From Flavobacteriaceae bacterium (GTDB taxonomy: Bacteria > Bacteroidota > Bacteroidia > Flavobacteriales > Flavobacteriaceae): a stretch of 37,856 bases of DNA. Shown one piece after another: positions 24,752-33,252 of this stretch. Location: positions 1 through 37,856 of the forward strand of contig JAHEHF010000027.1 of assembly GCA_024644745.1 (NCBI GenBank). Reading direction: 5' to 3'. Below the pieces are notes generated by a model, which was not told the origin of the DNA, ran no database searches, and saw only the letters and a program-made list of their open reading frames with translations. A program made the translations under genes and the position numbers. Position 1 is the stretch's first letter. The number at the start of each line of letters is the position of its first letter.

Positions 24752-26662
24752 ATGGCAAAAGGAAAAATAAATGTAGCTGTTGAGAATATATTTCCGCTGA
24801 TCAAGCGTTTTTTATATTCAGATCATGAAATATTTTTAAGAGAATTGATCTCAAATGCAACAGATGCAACTTTAAAGTTAAAACACATCGCTTCAATTGG
24901 GGAGTATAAAGGAAACGTTGAGGATGCCCGAATAGAGGTTAAAATTGACAAGGAGGGTAAAAAACTTCACATCATAGACCAGGGGGTAGGTATGTCTCAG
25001 GAAGAGGTGAAAAAATACATTAATGATATTGCCTTTTCAGGAGCGGAGGAATTCCTTGAAAAATTTAAAGATGAAAAGAATGATGCCGGAATCATAGGGC
25101 ATTTTGGTCTTGGATTTTATTCTGCATTCATGGTGGCAAGCCAGGTTGAGATCCACTCAAAATCATACAGGGAAGAGGAAGAAGGAGCGCATTGGATCTG
25201 TGATGGTTCTCCGGAGTATACCCTTAAAAAATCAAAGAAAAGTGATCGTGGAACGGAGATCATATTGCACATCGATGAGGATTCCCTGGAATTTCTCGAA
25301 GAAGGCAGGATCAGTGAATTATTGAATAAATACAACAAATTCATGCCGATCCCGATCAAGTTCGGAACCAAAGAGATCGCCGATCCGGCACATGAGCCAA
25401 AAACCATCAAAGACAAGGACGGAAAGGAAACAAAGGAACCTCAGAAAATGATCACTGTTGACAGGATCATCAACAATCCTGATCCGGCCTGGACCAAGCA
25501 GCCAAGTGATCTCAAAGATGAGGATTATTCAAGTTTTTACAGAGAATTATACCCGACTCAGTTTGAAGAACCTTTATTTCACATCCATCTTAATGTGGAT
25601 TATCCGTTCAACCTGACTGGAATTTTGTATTTCCCCAAACTGACGACAAATATGGATGTACAGAAGGACAAGATCCAATTGTACCAGAACCAGGTTTTCG
25701 TCACAGATAACGTAGAAGGAATTGTTCCTGATTTTCTTCAAATGTTGAGGGGAGTTATAGATTCTCCGGATATTCCTTTGAATGTGTCCAGGAGTTATCT
25801 TCAGGCTGATGGAGCAGTGAAAAAGATCTCATCTTATATCACAAAGAAAGTGGCTGATAAATTGAGCTCTTTGTTTAAAAATGACAGGGAAGGCTTTGAA
25901 AAGAAGTGGAACGACATCAAGATCGTAATTGAATACGGTATGTTGTCTGAGCCAAAATTCTTTGAAAAGGCACAGAGTTTCGCGCTTTACCCTACGACCA
26001 ACGACGTATATTACACCTTTGACGAACTCAAAGAGAAAACCAAAGCGGCCCAAACTGATAAAGAGGGGAATCTGATCATTCTTTATGCGAATGACAAAGA
26101 AGAACAGCATGGATTTATAGAAGAGGCAGAAGCAAAGGGATATCAAGTTTTGTTGCTTGATTCTCCGATTGTGTCACATTTGATCCAGAAACTTGAAACC
26201 GAAGGCGAAAAGGTCAAATTTGCAAGAGTGGATGCCGATTCTATCGATAAGCTGATCCAGAAGGAAGACAGCCAGATATCTAAGCTTACAGAGGAAGAGC
26301 AGACGAAGCTCAAAACCTATATAGAAGAAGTTGTGCCCAAAGAAAAATATTCGGTACAGCTGGAGGCAATGGATTCAAAATCCAACCCTTTTATCATCAC
26401 GCAGCCTGAGTTTTTGAGAAGGATGAAAGAAATGCAGCAAACCGGCGGCGGCGGCATGATGGGAATGGGCGCTTTCCCGGAAATGTATAATCTTGTTGTA
26501 AATACCAACAGCGAACTGATGCAGAAGATCCTCAAGGCAAAAGGAAAGCGAACTGAGTATATTAGTCAGGCGCTTGATCTGGCCAGGTTATCTCAAAACC
26601 TTTTACAAGGGAAAGAAATGACTGATTTCATCAAGCGTAGTTACGAGTTGATGAAAAGTTAA
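24752..26662 (+). CDS. htpG: Molecular chaperone HtpG (Hsp90)
   Basis: HtpG is the bacterial Hsp90, an ATP-dependent dimeric chaperone of the cytosol. The 636-residue protein has the N-terminal GHKL ATPase: IFLRELISNATDATLK with the catalytic glutamate and Mg-binding asparagine, IIDQGVGMSQEEV, and GHFGLGFYSAFMV forming the ATP lid. The middle domain carries the NVSRSYLQ block with the ATP-contacting arginine, near residue 345. The C-terminal dimerisation domain includes a glycine/methionine-rich insert, QTGGGGMMGMGAF, at about residues 563-575. The length fits Bacteroidota HtpG. The gene is monocistronic and followed by its own terminator. Confidence 0.97.
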   Translation: MAKGKINVAVENIFPLIKRFLYSDHEIFLRELISNATDATLKLKHIASIGEYKGNVEDARIEVKIDKEGKKLHIIDQGVGMSQEEVKKYINDIAFSGAEEFLEKFKDEKNDAGIIGHFGLGFYSAFMVASQVEIHSKSYREEEEGAHWICDGSPEYTLKKSKKSDRGTEIILHIDEDSLEFLEEGRISELLNKYNKFMPIPIKFGTKEIADPAHEPKTIKDKDGKETKEPQKMITVDRIINNPDPAWTKQPSDLKDEDYSSFYRELYPTQFEEPLFHIHLNVDYPFNLTGILYFPKLTTNMDVQKDKIQLYQNQVFVTDNVEGIVPDFLQMLRGVIDSPDIPLNVSRSYLQADGAVKKISSYITKKVADKLSSLFKNDREGFEKKWNDIKIVIEYGMLSEPKFFEKAQSFALYPTTNDVYYTFDELKEKTKAAQTDKEGNLIILYANDKEEQHGFIEEAEAKGYQVLLLDSPIVSHLIQKLETEGEKVKFARVDADSIDKLIQKEDSQISKLTEEEQTKLKTYIEEVVPKEKYSVQLEAMDSKSNPFIITQPEFLRRMKEMQQTGGGGMMGMGAFPEMYNLVVNTNSELMQKILKAKGKRTEYISQALDLARLSQNLLQGKEMTDFIKRSYELMKS

Positions 26663-26679
26663 TCAATAAATGAGTTATT

Positions 26680-26711
26680 AAAAAGCCTTCTCTAAAGAAG
26701 GCTTTTTTTTA
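26680..26711 (+). terminator. Intrinsic terminator of htpG
   Basis: AAAAGCCTTCT and AGAAGGCTTTTT pair in an A/T-extended hairpin with a short CTAA-type loop, followed by a run of eight T. It starts about 18 bases after the htpG stop. Confidence 0.88.
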
Positions 26712-26870
26712 TGTTTTTTACCCTCTATAATATAAGATGGCCCGATGTGCTTTATTTTATAAAAAAAAGGTCATGGCAATATAGATGAGCCTGATAAGGG
26801 ACCACGGTTTTAGGTATCAGACACAAATCAAACCAACTTCAGATGAAATTGATGATCGTTTTATGAAAGC

Positions 26871-26905
26871 AAAAAAAATCACCGAATGATTCAATTCGGT
26901 GATTT
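26871..26905 (-). terminator. Intrinsic terminator downstream of the D-Ala-D-Ala dipeptidase gene
   Basis: An inverted repeat with arms AAAATCACCGAAT and ATTCGGTGATTTT forms a 13-pair stem with a six-base loop. On the minus strand it is followed by a run of T, so it ends the transcript of the dipeptidase gene that stops at 26926. Together with the htpG hairpin it insulates the two convergent genes. Confidence 0.85.
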
Positions 26906-26925
26906 TATATGGAAATGATTTATTT

Positions 26926-27627
26926 CTATTCTATTGGAAAATCAAAATAGGTATCTGGGTAAGGCTCATCTTTTAAGGTGAAGTGCCACCATTCTTTCTG
27001 ATAAGACTGCCATCCGTGTTTTTCCATCCTTCTTTTCAGTAAAAGCCTGAGTGAATGCTGGTTCTTGGAGATTCCTTCAGTTGTCTCAATACTCGAAACT
27101 TCATCAAAGAGATCATAAGGACTTCCCATGTTAAGAATTTGTTTTGTTTTCAGGGAAACAATGGTGAGATCCACTGTGCTTCCGCGGCTGTGACCTGATT
27201 TTACAGCGATATATCCTCTGGCAAAAAGATCTTTTTTGTCAATATTCGGATAATATTGCATTTTCATGGTGTCGTCAGATTCATCTTTTGCCCATTCCAC
27301 GAAGTAGTCAGAGGCTCGTTGAGGCCTGTAAGCATCATAGATCAGTAATCCGAAGCCAAGTCGCTCCAGTTCGTCCTGAACTTTCTTAAGCGCTTGTGCG
27401 GCTTCTTTGGTCAAAAAACATTTGGGTTCGTTGTAACCTTCAATGGGCCTGCCAACAAAGTTGTTGGATCCATAATATCGAATATCAGACCTTAGGTTTG
27501 GCATCAGTTCTTTCAGATCTACAAAATCCTCTTTTGACGGAGGTTCGGTATTTCCGCCGTCATTGACAGCAGAAAAACTGAGTAGTGAAAAAACTACGAT
27601 ACTTTTTATAATTGTATTCAATTTCAT
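26926..27627 (-). CDS. Exported D-alanyl-D-alanine dipeptidase (VanX/DdpX, peptidase M15D)
   Basis: This zinc dipeptidase hydrolyses D-Ala-D-Ala. The 233-residue protein begins with a signal peptide (MKLNTIIKSIVVFSLLSFSA), so it acts in the periplasm. The M15D signature is complete: R101 in YDAYRPQRAS, the zinc ligands H146 and D153 in SGHSRGSTVDLT, and EWWH with E212 (catalytic base) and H215 (third ligand). An in-frame ATG at 27672 would add 15 residues ahead of the signal peptide, so ATG 27627 is preferred. No vanA, vanH or dpp genes are nearby, which argues against vancomycin resistance. Salvage of D-Ala-D-Ala from cell-wall turnover is more likely. It is divergent from the LuxR-type regulator. 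Confidence 0.9.
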   Translation of the reverse strand: MKLNTIIKSIVVFSLLSFSAVNDGGNTEPPSKEDFVDLKELMPNLRSDIRYYGSNNFVGRPIEGYNEPKCFLTKEAAQALKKVQDELERLGFGLLIYDAYRPQRASDYFVEWAKDESDDTMKMQYYPNIDKKDLFARGYIAVKSGHSRGSTVDLTIVSLKTKQILNMGSPYDLFDEVSSIETTEGISKNQHSLRLLLKRRMEKHGWQSYQKEWWHFTLKDEPYPDTYFDFPIE

Positions 27628-27734
27628 TATTGCAATTGTTAAGAATGCATGTTTAGAACGAGTATTTAACATTTTTATTATTTATCCTGTTGGTTTTTTG
27701 ATTTTCGTAAATTGCAACTTCTAATCCATATGCG

Positions 27735-28874
27735 ATGCAACTATTGATTTTAAGCCTTTTTGCAGGTGTAAATATAGCCTTTGGCTTTTTAAGCTTTTTG
27801 GTTTGGAAATACGATAAATTTAAAAGATTACTTTTTTATTTTGCTATATTTAGTTTATTCTCAGCATTTTATTTTCTTTTTATTGCTCTTTCAATCTACA
27901 AAGAACTAGACATGGGCAGGATTGTCATTTTTTGTGCGGCTGTGTATTATGCAATGTTCCCATGGTTTTTACACGAACATATTGGCATAAACAGAAGGTG
28001 GGTTTCGACTGGCTTGTCTTTAATTTTTTTTGTAGCGTATATGTTTTTCTTTTTTAAAATAAATTTATTTGGCCTGATCACTTGGCAGCATATTGCCCAT
28101 TTGGGTTTAATAGGTTTGGTTTTGATAAGTTTTCAAGGTTTTATGGATTTAAAAACCAAGGGCAATTCTGGTCACAAGCAATTTTTTGTTTTGGTGGTGA
28201 TTTTTGCCTTTCTTGCGTTTGAGGAAATAATTGCGACCTATACCCGGGAAAGCTTTTTGGCGATTTATACATTTGGAATTATGCCACTTGACTTGTTTCC
28301 ACTTATCTTTTCCAGTATCATGGTGAAAAAAATGGCCAAGGACATATTTTTAAAAAGCCAATTGGAATTGCAGCTGCTTCAGAGTGAACTAAAAAGAAAA
28401 AGGCTTGAATTAATCGATCTTGAAAAAAAGGTGTTAGAGGTGCAACTTGTCCACCAGGATGAAGATCTGACAGATTTTGGAATCAAGTTGACTAAAAATA
28501 AAGATATTTTAAGGGATACATTGAAAAGGTTGGAACAGAATCTGGAAAATATGCCTCATACGAATATTGAATTACAGGATACGATCAATTTTCTAAAATC
28601 CCAGATAAGGATTGATGATAGAATAGATCAATTCAATGGCGCTATGGGTTTGGTCAACCACAAGTTTCTTTATGAAATTAAAAGGGTACACCCAACTTTG
28701 ACCGAAAACGAATTGCATCTGCTTTCACTTTTGAAATTGAAATTATCTACCAAAGAGATCGCTTCCGTAAAGAATATTTCTCCTGATTCTGTAAAGGTTT
28801 TGAGGTATCGCCTCCGAAAAAAACTAAATTTTAATAAAGAAATGACCTTCGCAGAATTTCTCAATTCTTATTAA
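27735..28874 (+). CDS. Membrane-anchored LuxR-type transcriptional regulator
   Basis: This 379-residue protein has an N-terminal membrane domain of about seven hydrophobic helices (roughly residues 3-23, 31-53, 60-80, 89-108, 115-134, 147-168 and 176-197). A long charged coiled coil follows (about 200-300, rich in K, E, L and Q). A C-terminal helix-turn-helix lies at about residues 320-378: LTENELHLLSLLKLKLSTKE, then SPDSVKVLRYRLRKKLN, the LuxR/GerE pattern common in Bacteroidota. There is no histidine kinase or receiver domain. The plan suggests a one-component sensor that binds DNA from the membrane. The membrane part is visibly more AT-rich than its neighbours. It lies directly upstream of, and codirectional with, a sulfatase and four envelope-protein genes, its most likely targets. 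Ligand and regulon are unknown. Confidence 0.82.
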   Translation: MQLLILSLFAGVNIAFGFLSFLVWKYDKFKRLLFYFAIFSLFSAFYFLFIALSIYKELDMGRIVIFCAAVYYAMFPWFLHEHIGINRRWVSTGLSLIFFVAYMFFFFKINLFGLITWQHIAHLGLIGLVLISFQGFMDLKTKGNSGHKQFFVLVVIFAFLAFEEIIATYTRESFLAIYTFGIMPLDLFPLIFSSIMVKKMAKDIFLKSQLELQLLQSELKRKRLELIDLEKKVLEVQLVHQDEDLTDFGIKLTKNKDILRDTLKRLEQNLENMPHTNIELQDTINFLKSQIRIDDRIDQFNGAMGLVNHKFLYEIKRVHPTLTENELHLLSLLKLKLSTKEIASVKNISPDSVKVLRYRLRKKLNFNKEMTFAEFLNSY

Positions 28875-28950
28875 GCTCATTTTGAATTTTACCTGGTCTT
28901 GTTTACCTAAAGTTTACTTTTATAAAAGTGGATTATCAAAATCGAAGTGC

Positions 28951-28958
28951 TATTTTTG
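28951..28958 (+). promoter_or_regulatory. Possible -7 box of the sulfatase gene
   Basis: TATTTTTG at 28951-28958 is an exact TAnnTTTG match in the gap after the regulator gene. A clear TTTG at -33 is missing, which would fit a promoter that needs an activator such as the adjacent LuxR-type protein. Transcription from here would exclude the upstream GTG at 28928 as the sulfatase start. Confidence 0.35.
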
Positions 28959-29068
28959 TTCAACTTGGGTATTTAACTTTAGTATTCCCGATTCAATATT
29001 CTGTCTTTAGGCAAATAATTTGTTCTCTATTACCAATTAAAATGAAAACTAATCTAACACTTATAATC

Positions 29069-30583
29069 ATGAATAAAACAATTTTTACAAGTATGTTGCT
29101 TTTACTTTTAACTTTTACGGTAATGGCTCAAAAAAACAAAAAACCCAATATCTTAGTGATTTGGGGTGATGATGTAGGCTGGAGTAATATCAGCGCATAT
29201 AATCATGGTATGATGGGTTATCAAACACCTAATATTGATCGTATCGCAAATGAAGGGGCGATGTTCACAGATTGGTATTCACAGCAGTCTTGTACAGCTG
29301 GTCGTGCCGCTTTCATTCTTGGGCAGCATCCTTTTAGAACCGGATTGCTCACCATAGGGATGCCAGGAGCAAAGCAGGGAATTCAGGATGACCAGCCTAC
29401 AATTGCTGAATTATTGAAAAATCAAGGTTATACTTCCGGTCAGTTTGGTAAAAACCATTTAGGAGACCGTGATGAACATTTGCCGACCAATCATGGTTTT
29501 GATGAGTTTTTTGGGAACCTCTATCATTTAAATGCAGAGGAAGAGCCTGAATCTTATTACTATCCAAAAGATCCTGAATTTCACAAACAGTTTGGCCCCA
29601 GGGGTGTCATCCATTCGTATTCAGATGGAAGAATTGAAGATACAGGACCGCTTACAAGAAAAAGAATGGAAACTGCTGATGAAGAGTTCACTGATGCTGC
29701 AATTAAGTTTATTGAAAATGCTCATGAGGCCGGTAAGCCGTTCTTTGTATGGTTGAGCGCCACCAGAATGCACGTATGGACACATTTAAAAGATGAGAGC
29801 GTCGGAGTAACAGGAATTGGTCTCTATCCTGATGGGATGGTGGAGCATGATAAAGCCATAGGGAAAGTATTGAAAAAATTGGAGGATTTGGGCATTATCG
29901 ACAATACGATTATTATGTATTCTACAGATAACGGCGCAGAGAAATTCACTTGGCCTGATGGGGGAACCACACCATTTGCCGGAGAGAAGGGAACTACCTG
30001 GGAAGGAGGATTTAGAGCCCCCTGTGTTATTCGCTGGCCCGGAGTGATCAAGCCCGGTACAAAGCACAATGATATTTTTTCTCATGAAGACATGATGCCA
30101 ACACTTTTGGCCGCTGCCGGTGTGCCGGATGTAAAAGAAAAATTGCTTCAAGGCTACAAGGCGGATGGTAAAGAGTTCAAAGTGCATTTGGATGGTTATA
30201 ATTTGATGCCATATTTCAAGGGAGAAGTTGCTGAGTCTCCAAGAAAGGAAATTTTTTATTTTGATGCGGGAGGTAATTTAAATGCCTTACGCTATAACAA
30301 TTGGAAGATTCATTTTACCATCATGGAAGGATCTATTAACGAAGCTTACAGAAAAACGCCATCGTGGCCAATTGTCATCAATTTGAGAGCTGATCCTTAT
30401 GAAGTTTCGTGGAAATCATCGATGTACACGCGCTGGTACGCCGACAACATGTGGTTATTTGTGCCTGCCCAGGCCTTTGTCGGGAAGTTTTTAGAAACCT
30501 TTAAGGAATTTCCACCCGTATCCGGGGGCTCTCTTGGGGTTGATCAGGTTTTACAAAGCCTGAAGGTAAAGCCGCAGAATTGA
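29069..30583 (+). CDS. Exported formylglycine-dependent arylsulfatase
   Basis: This type I sulfatase hydrolyses sulfate esters. The 504-residue protein begins with a signal peptide (MNKTIFTSMLLLLLTFTVMA, then Q), so it is exported. D34 and D35 in IWGDDVGW bind calcium. C75 in SCTAGRAAF is the cysteine to be converted to formylglycine (CxAxR form, with R79). RMHVWTH, STDNGAEKF and GEKGTTWEGGFRAP supply the other active-site His, Asp/Asn and Lys residues. The sequence resembles a widespread arylsulfatase group not tied to polysaccharide loci, and no SusC/SusD pair is present. The maturation enzyme (FGE or anSME) must be encoded elsewhere. In-frame starts at 28928 (GTG) and 29042 (ATG) are possible, but ATG 29069 gives the natural signal peptide. 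It is the first structural gene of the putative regulator-controlled cluster. Confidence 0.9.
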   Translation: MNKTIFTSMLLLLLTFTVMAQKNKKPNILVIWGDDVGWSNISAYNHGMMGYQTPNIDRIANEGAMFTDWYSQQSCTAGRAAFILGQHPFRTGLLTIGMPGAKQGIQDDQPTIAELLKNQGYTSGQFGKNHLGDRDEHLPTNHGFDEFFGNLYHLNAEEEPESYYYPKDPEFHKQFGPRGVIHSYSDGRIEDTGPLTRKRMETADEEFTDAAIKFIENAHEAGKPFFVWLSATRMHVWTHLKDESVGVTGIGLYPDGMVEHDKAIGKVLKKLEDLGIIDNTIIMYSTDNGAEKFTWPDGGTTPFAGEKGTTWEGGFRAPCVIRWPGVIKPGTKHNDIFSHEDMMPTLLAAAGVPDVKEKLLQGYKADGKEFKVHLDGYNLMPYFKGEVAESPRKEIFYFDAGGNLNALRYNNWKIHFTIMEGSINEAYRKTPSWPIVINLRADPYEVSWKSSMYTRWYADNMWLFVPAQAFVGKFLETFKEFPPVSGGSLGVDQVLQSLKVKPQN

Positions 30584-30600
30584 GTGCTGGTTGGAATTGA

Positions 30601-30620
30601 GGATTCTGAGAGTCCTTTTA
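30601..30620 (+). terminator. Weak terminator-like hairpin after the sulfatase gene
   Basis: GGATTC, a three-base loop and GAGTCC form a six-pair stem containing one G-T pair, followed by TTTTA. It begins 17 bases after the sulfatase stop. The short U-tract suggests partial termination at most, so read-through to the downstream genes is possible. Confidence 0.35.
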
Positions 30621-30698
30621 TCCCTTGCATCTGTATGATGACTGAATAAGTAAATATTATCCGGGTAACTTTTTCAGGTTGCCCCTTTTCGATAAAGC

Positions 30699-31628
30699 AT
30701 GACTTTTAGTAAAAAAAGGATCATTACAATATTTAGTTCTTTGATTTTTATCATGGGTCAAGCTCAGGAATTAGAACCCAGGGCCATAACTAATTTACCC
30801 GTTGGGACAAATTTTTTAGTAGGGTCCTATAATTTTTCTAATGGTGATATTTTATTGGATCCTGCAATAAACATCAAGAACCTCGATGCCAACATTCACA
30901 GCACAGTTCTGGGATATGCGAGATCGATAAATTTTTTCGGGCTGTCAGGGAAATTTGACGCCCTGATTCCTTTTGCTTTTGGTGATTGGCGTGGTGATCT
31001 TGCAGGTTCTTTGGAAAGGGTTTCCTTTGACGGATTGGGTGATGCAAGACTCAGGTTTTCGTTTAATTTCCTGAATTCCCCTGCAATGAATGTAAAAGAA
31101 TTTCAAGATTATGATGTCAGGCAGGTTTCGGGTGTTAGTATACAGATTGTAATGCCAACGGGTCAATATGATCCTGAGGAATTGGTGAATTTGGGTTCAA
31201 ACAGATGGGCGATCAAGCCGCAATGGGGTTACGCAATGAATTTATCCAAGTGGATTTTTGAAGGCTATGCCAGTATTTGGTTTTACACAAAAAACAGCAA
31301 TTATTTAAACGGAAACGAATTGGCTCAGGATCCATTGTATACGTTCAAGCTGCATATGATCAGGAAATTACCTAAAAGTATGTGGGTCTCAGCAAATATG
31401 GGTTATGGTATTGGTGGAAAGTCTTATATCAATGGCAATGCCACCAAATCATATATTTCCACTGCCAGGCTCGGCTTATTTTATGCCATTCCCTTCGGGT
31501 TTAAGCATAGTTTGAAACTTGCTTATGTCACAGGGTTTAGATTTGAAAAAGGAAGTGACTTTGATGCATTCTCAATCTCATATCAATATAGATGGAACAA
31601 TTCATTGAATCAGGAACATAAACAATAA
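30699..31628 (+). CDS. Predicted outer-membrane beta-barrel, Phenol_MetA_deg-like
   Basis: This 309-residue protein has an N-terminal signal peptide (MTFSKKRIITIFSSLIFIMG, cleavage after QAQ). The rest is made of alternating-hydrophobicity strands ending in aromatic residues (SISYQYRW), as expected of an outer-membrane barrel. RAITNLPVGTNFLVGSYNFS after the signal peptide and IQIVMPTGQYDP near residue 148 resemble the Phenol_MetA_deg family, a group of putative transport barrels named from one degradation operon. No substrate can be deduced. It starts 115 bases after the sulfatase and eight bases before the next barrel gene, so those two are surely co-transcribed. Confidence 0.72.
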   Translation: MTFSKKRIITIFSSLIFIMGQAQELEPRAITNLPVGTNFLVGSYNFSNGDILLDPAINIKNLDANIHSTVLGYARSINFFGLSGKFDALIPFAFGDWRGDLAGSLERVSFDGLGDARLRFSFNFLNSPAMNVKEFQDYDVRQVSGVSIQIVMPTGQYDPEELVNLGSNRWAIKPQWGYAMNLSKWIFEGYASIWFYTKNSNYLNGNELAQDPLYTFKLHMIRKLPKSMWVSANMGYGIGGKSYINGNATKSYISTARLGLFYAIPFGFKHSLKLAYVTGFRFEKGSDFDAFSISYQYRWNNSLNQEHKQ

Positions 31629-31636
31629 ATTAAAAG

Positions 31637-32509
31637 ATGATGAAAAGCAAAATATTTATTTTATGCACATTTTTATTGGCCTTTCAATATGGGAAAGGAC
31701 AGGAATCAGAGAAGGAAAATACAGAAGCTGATGATTTTACCTTAGAATCAGGCCAGAGCAACGATTCAAAGGCTATGGATGCTACCGCAACTCAGTGGAG
31801 CTTTCAATTGGCGTATCAAATAATGCCCGATTATCATGACGACTTGGTCAATGGAAGTTCTCGCCCGTCTGGCCTGGATAATTATTTGCAGTTAAGAATA
31901 GTGGCACCTATTCCATTAAATTCACTGACGATTCTTCCGCGCCTAACAGTGCGTCACTATGAGGATGTCAATACGGGAAAATCAGGTTTTGGAAATACTG
32001 AATTTTTTGCACTGATTATTCCCAAAGCTACGGATTGGGGCTCAGGTCGCGCTGGAATCGGCCCTTTGGTTACAGCCCCGGGCAGTGAAGGTGTCTCAAA
32101 AGATGAATGGGGTTATGGATTGGCGGGGGCTATAGTAAATAATTCCGGTCAATGGTTTTATGGGGTCTTATTATCTCAATCATGGCGAAGCATTGATCCC
32201 CGAACTTTGCCCGCAGGCCAGTCTGATGCAAATCCGCTCGGAATCGCTCCATTTTTAAATTATCGTTTCGGAACGACTGGAATGTATTTGGGAACAGCAG
32301 ATATGGTTGCCTTATATGATTGGAATACCGGAGGATTTTATCTGCCTGTTGGCTTGCGTTTTGGAAAGGTATTTGTAAGGCCTAAGGGTTCATGGAATGC
32401 TTATGCAGAATACAAGACCAGTGCTATTTATGATTCATGGGAAGGTTCAGCTGTTCAGAATTCTTTTCGTGTAAACCTTACTTATGTTATGCCTGTCGGG
32501 AAAAATTAG
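31637..32509 (+). CDS. Predicted secreted or outer-membrane barrel protein, unassigned
   Basis: This 290-residue protein has a signal peptide (MMKSKIFILCTFLLAFQYGK, then GQ) followed by an acidic, low-complexity linker (ESEKENTEADDFTLESGQSN, residues 22-41). About 240 residues of beta-rich sequence come next, including WSFQLAYQIMPDYH, LTILPRLTVRHY and the end FRVNLTYVMPVGKN. The aromatic, alternating strands suggest a small barrel, possibly of the same broad transporter-like superfamily as the preceding gene. ATG 31640 (second Met) is an equally good start. I do not recognise a named family. Its spacing of eight bases after the previous gene makes paired function likely. Confidence 0.65.
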   Translation: MMKSKIFILCTFLLAFQYGKGQESEKENTEADDFTLESGQSNDSKAMDATATQWSFQLAYQIMPDYHDDLVNGSSRPSGLDNYLQLRIVAPIPLNSLTILPRLTVRHYEDVNTGKSGFGNTEFFALIIPKATDWGSGRAGIGPLVTAPGSEGVSKDEWGYGLAGAIVNNSGQWFYGVLLSQSWRSIDPRTLPAGQSDANPLGIAPFLNYRFGTTGMYLGTADMVALYDWNTGGFYLPVGLRFGKVFVRPKGSWNAYAEYKTSAIYDSWEGSAVQNSFRVNLTYVMPVGKN

Positions 32510-32567
32510 CGCCTTATATTTGATTGTCTTTTAACCATAACCATATCTTCACAACCACGATAATACC

Positions 32568-33251
32568 ATGCCAAAATCAATGAATTTCATTAAAGAAAAA
32601 TTAAATGCCATCCTTTTGGAAAAACAAAATTCGGCAGCTCAATTTGAAAGAAATGTAGGAATTCTAAACAGTCTGAAAATTGTGATCAATGTGCTTTATG
32701 CCTTAATGATATTTCAGGTTTTTTTGATTTTACCAAGAAGTGATGATGAGGAGCTGACCCGGCATACCCTGGCAGAGGTTTATAGTTTGCATGGAACGGA
32801 ATTGATTGTTGTAGGCGTAGGCCTTTTTATGATCATAACCTATTGGATCCAGTTCAACAGGCAATTGGGAAATTTAGTCAGAAGTTCTCTCGTTCATGGT
32901 GTTTTGGCCTTGATGCAAATGTTCTCTCTGATGATCTATCTTTATTTTGTGCGAATAGACCTTGAAACAGACGGAACGAAATTTGCCCTTGAGATGGAAA
33001 GTGTCTTTTTGGCACTGGCCGGATTTATTGCTGCCATCAATTGGTATTATGCAAAAAAAAATAATATGACCTCAGAAAATATGAGTGAAGATGAGAAAAG
33101 GGCCATTTTATTCAAAATTCTACCGGAACCCATTGCGGCATCATTTTCCTTTCCTTTCGCTTCATTGAGTCCGATGGCATGGACCATATCATTTCTGATC
33201 ATTATTCCTTTAGGCTTTATTTTTAATAAAATGATAAAAAAAACGAACTGA
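32568..33251 (+). CDS. Inner-membrane protein with five predicted helices, unknown function
   Basis: This 227-residue protein has a charged N-terminal 30 residues, hydrophobic segments at about 34-56, 75-95, 108-129, 143-162 and 203-221, and a cytoplasmic-type charged stretch at 163-185. The arrangement, with an amphipathic FNRQLGNLVRSSLVHG linker between helices two and three, is loosely like one repeat of TMEM175/DUF1211 channels. The RxxxFSD signature of those channels is absent, so I do not assign the family. It starts 58 bases after the barrel gene and ends one base before the next membrane protein. Confidence 0.65.
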   Translation: MPKSMNFIKEKLNAILLEKQNSAAQFERNVGILNSLKIVINVLYALMIFQVFLILPRSDDEELTRHTLAEVYSLHGTELIVVGVGLFMIITYWIQFNRQLGNLVRSSLVHGVLALMQMFSLMIYLYFVRIDLETDGTKFALEMESVFLALAGFIAAINWYYAKKNNMTSENMSEDEKRAILFKILPEPIAASFSFPFASLSPMAWTISFLIIIPLGFIFNKMIKKTN

Positions 33252-33252
33252 T

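Noticed and set aside
26926-27627. Vancomycin-resistance VanX
   Set aside because: Catalytic residues match, but the signal peptide and the absence of vanH, vanA, vanR or vanS genes argue against a resistance cassette.
28928-29068. Longer sulfatase start at GTG 28928
   Set aside because: It would place about 47 extra residues before a perfect signal peptide and start upstream of the predicted -7 box; ATG 29069 is more natural.
32568-33251. TMEM175/DUF1211 potassium channel
   Set aside because: Helix layout is loosely similar, but the RxxxFSD signature of the first helix is absent, so the family is not claimed.
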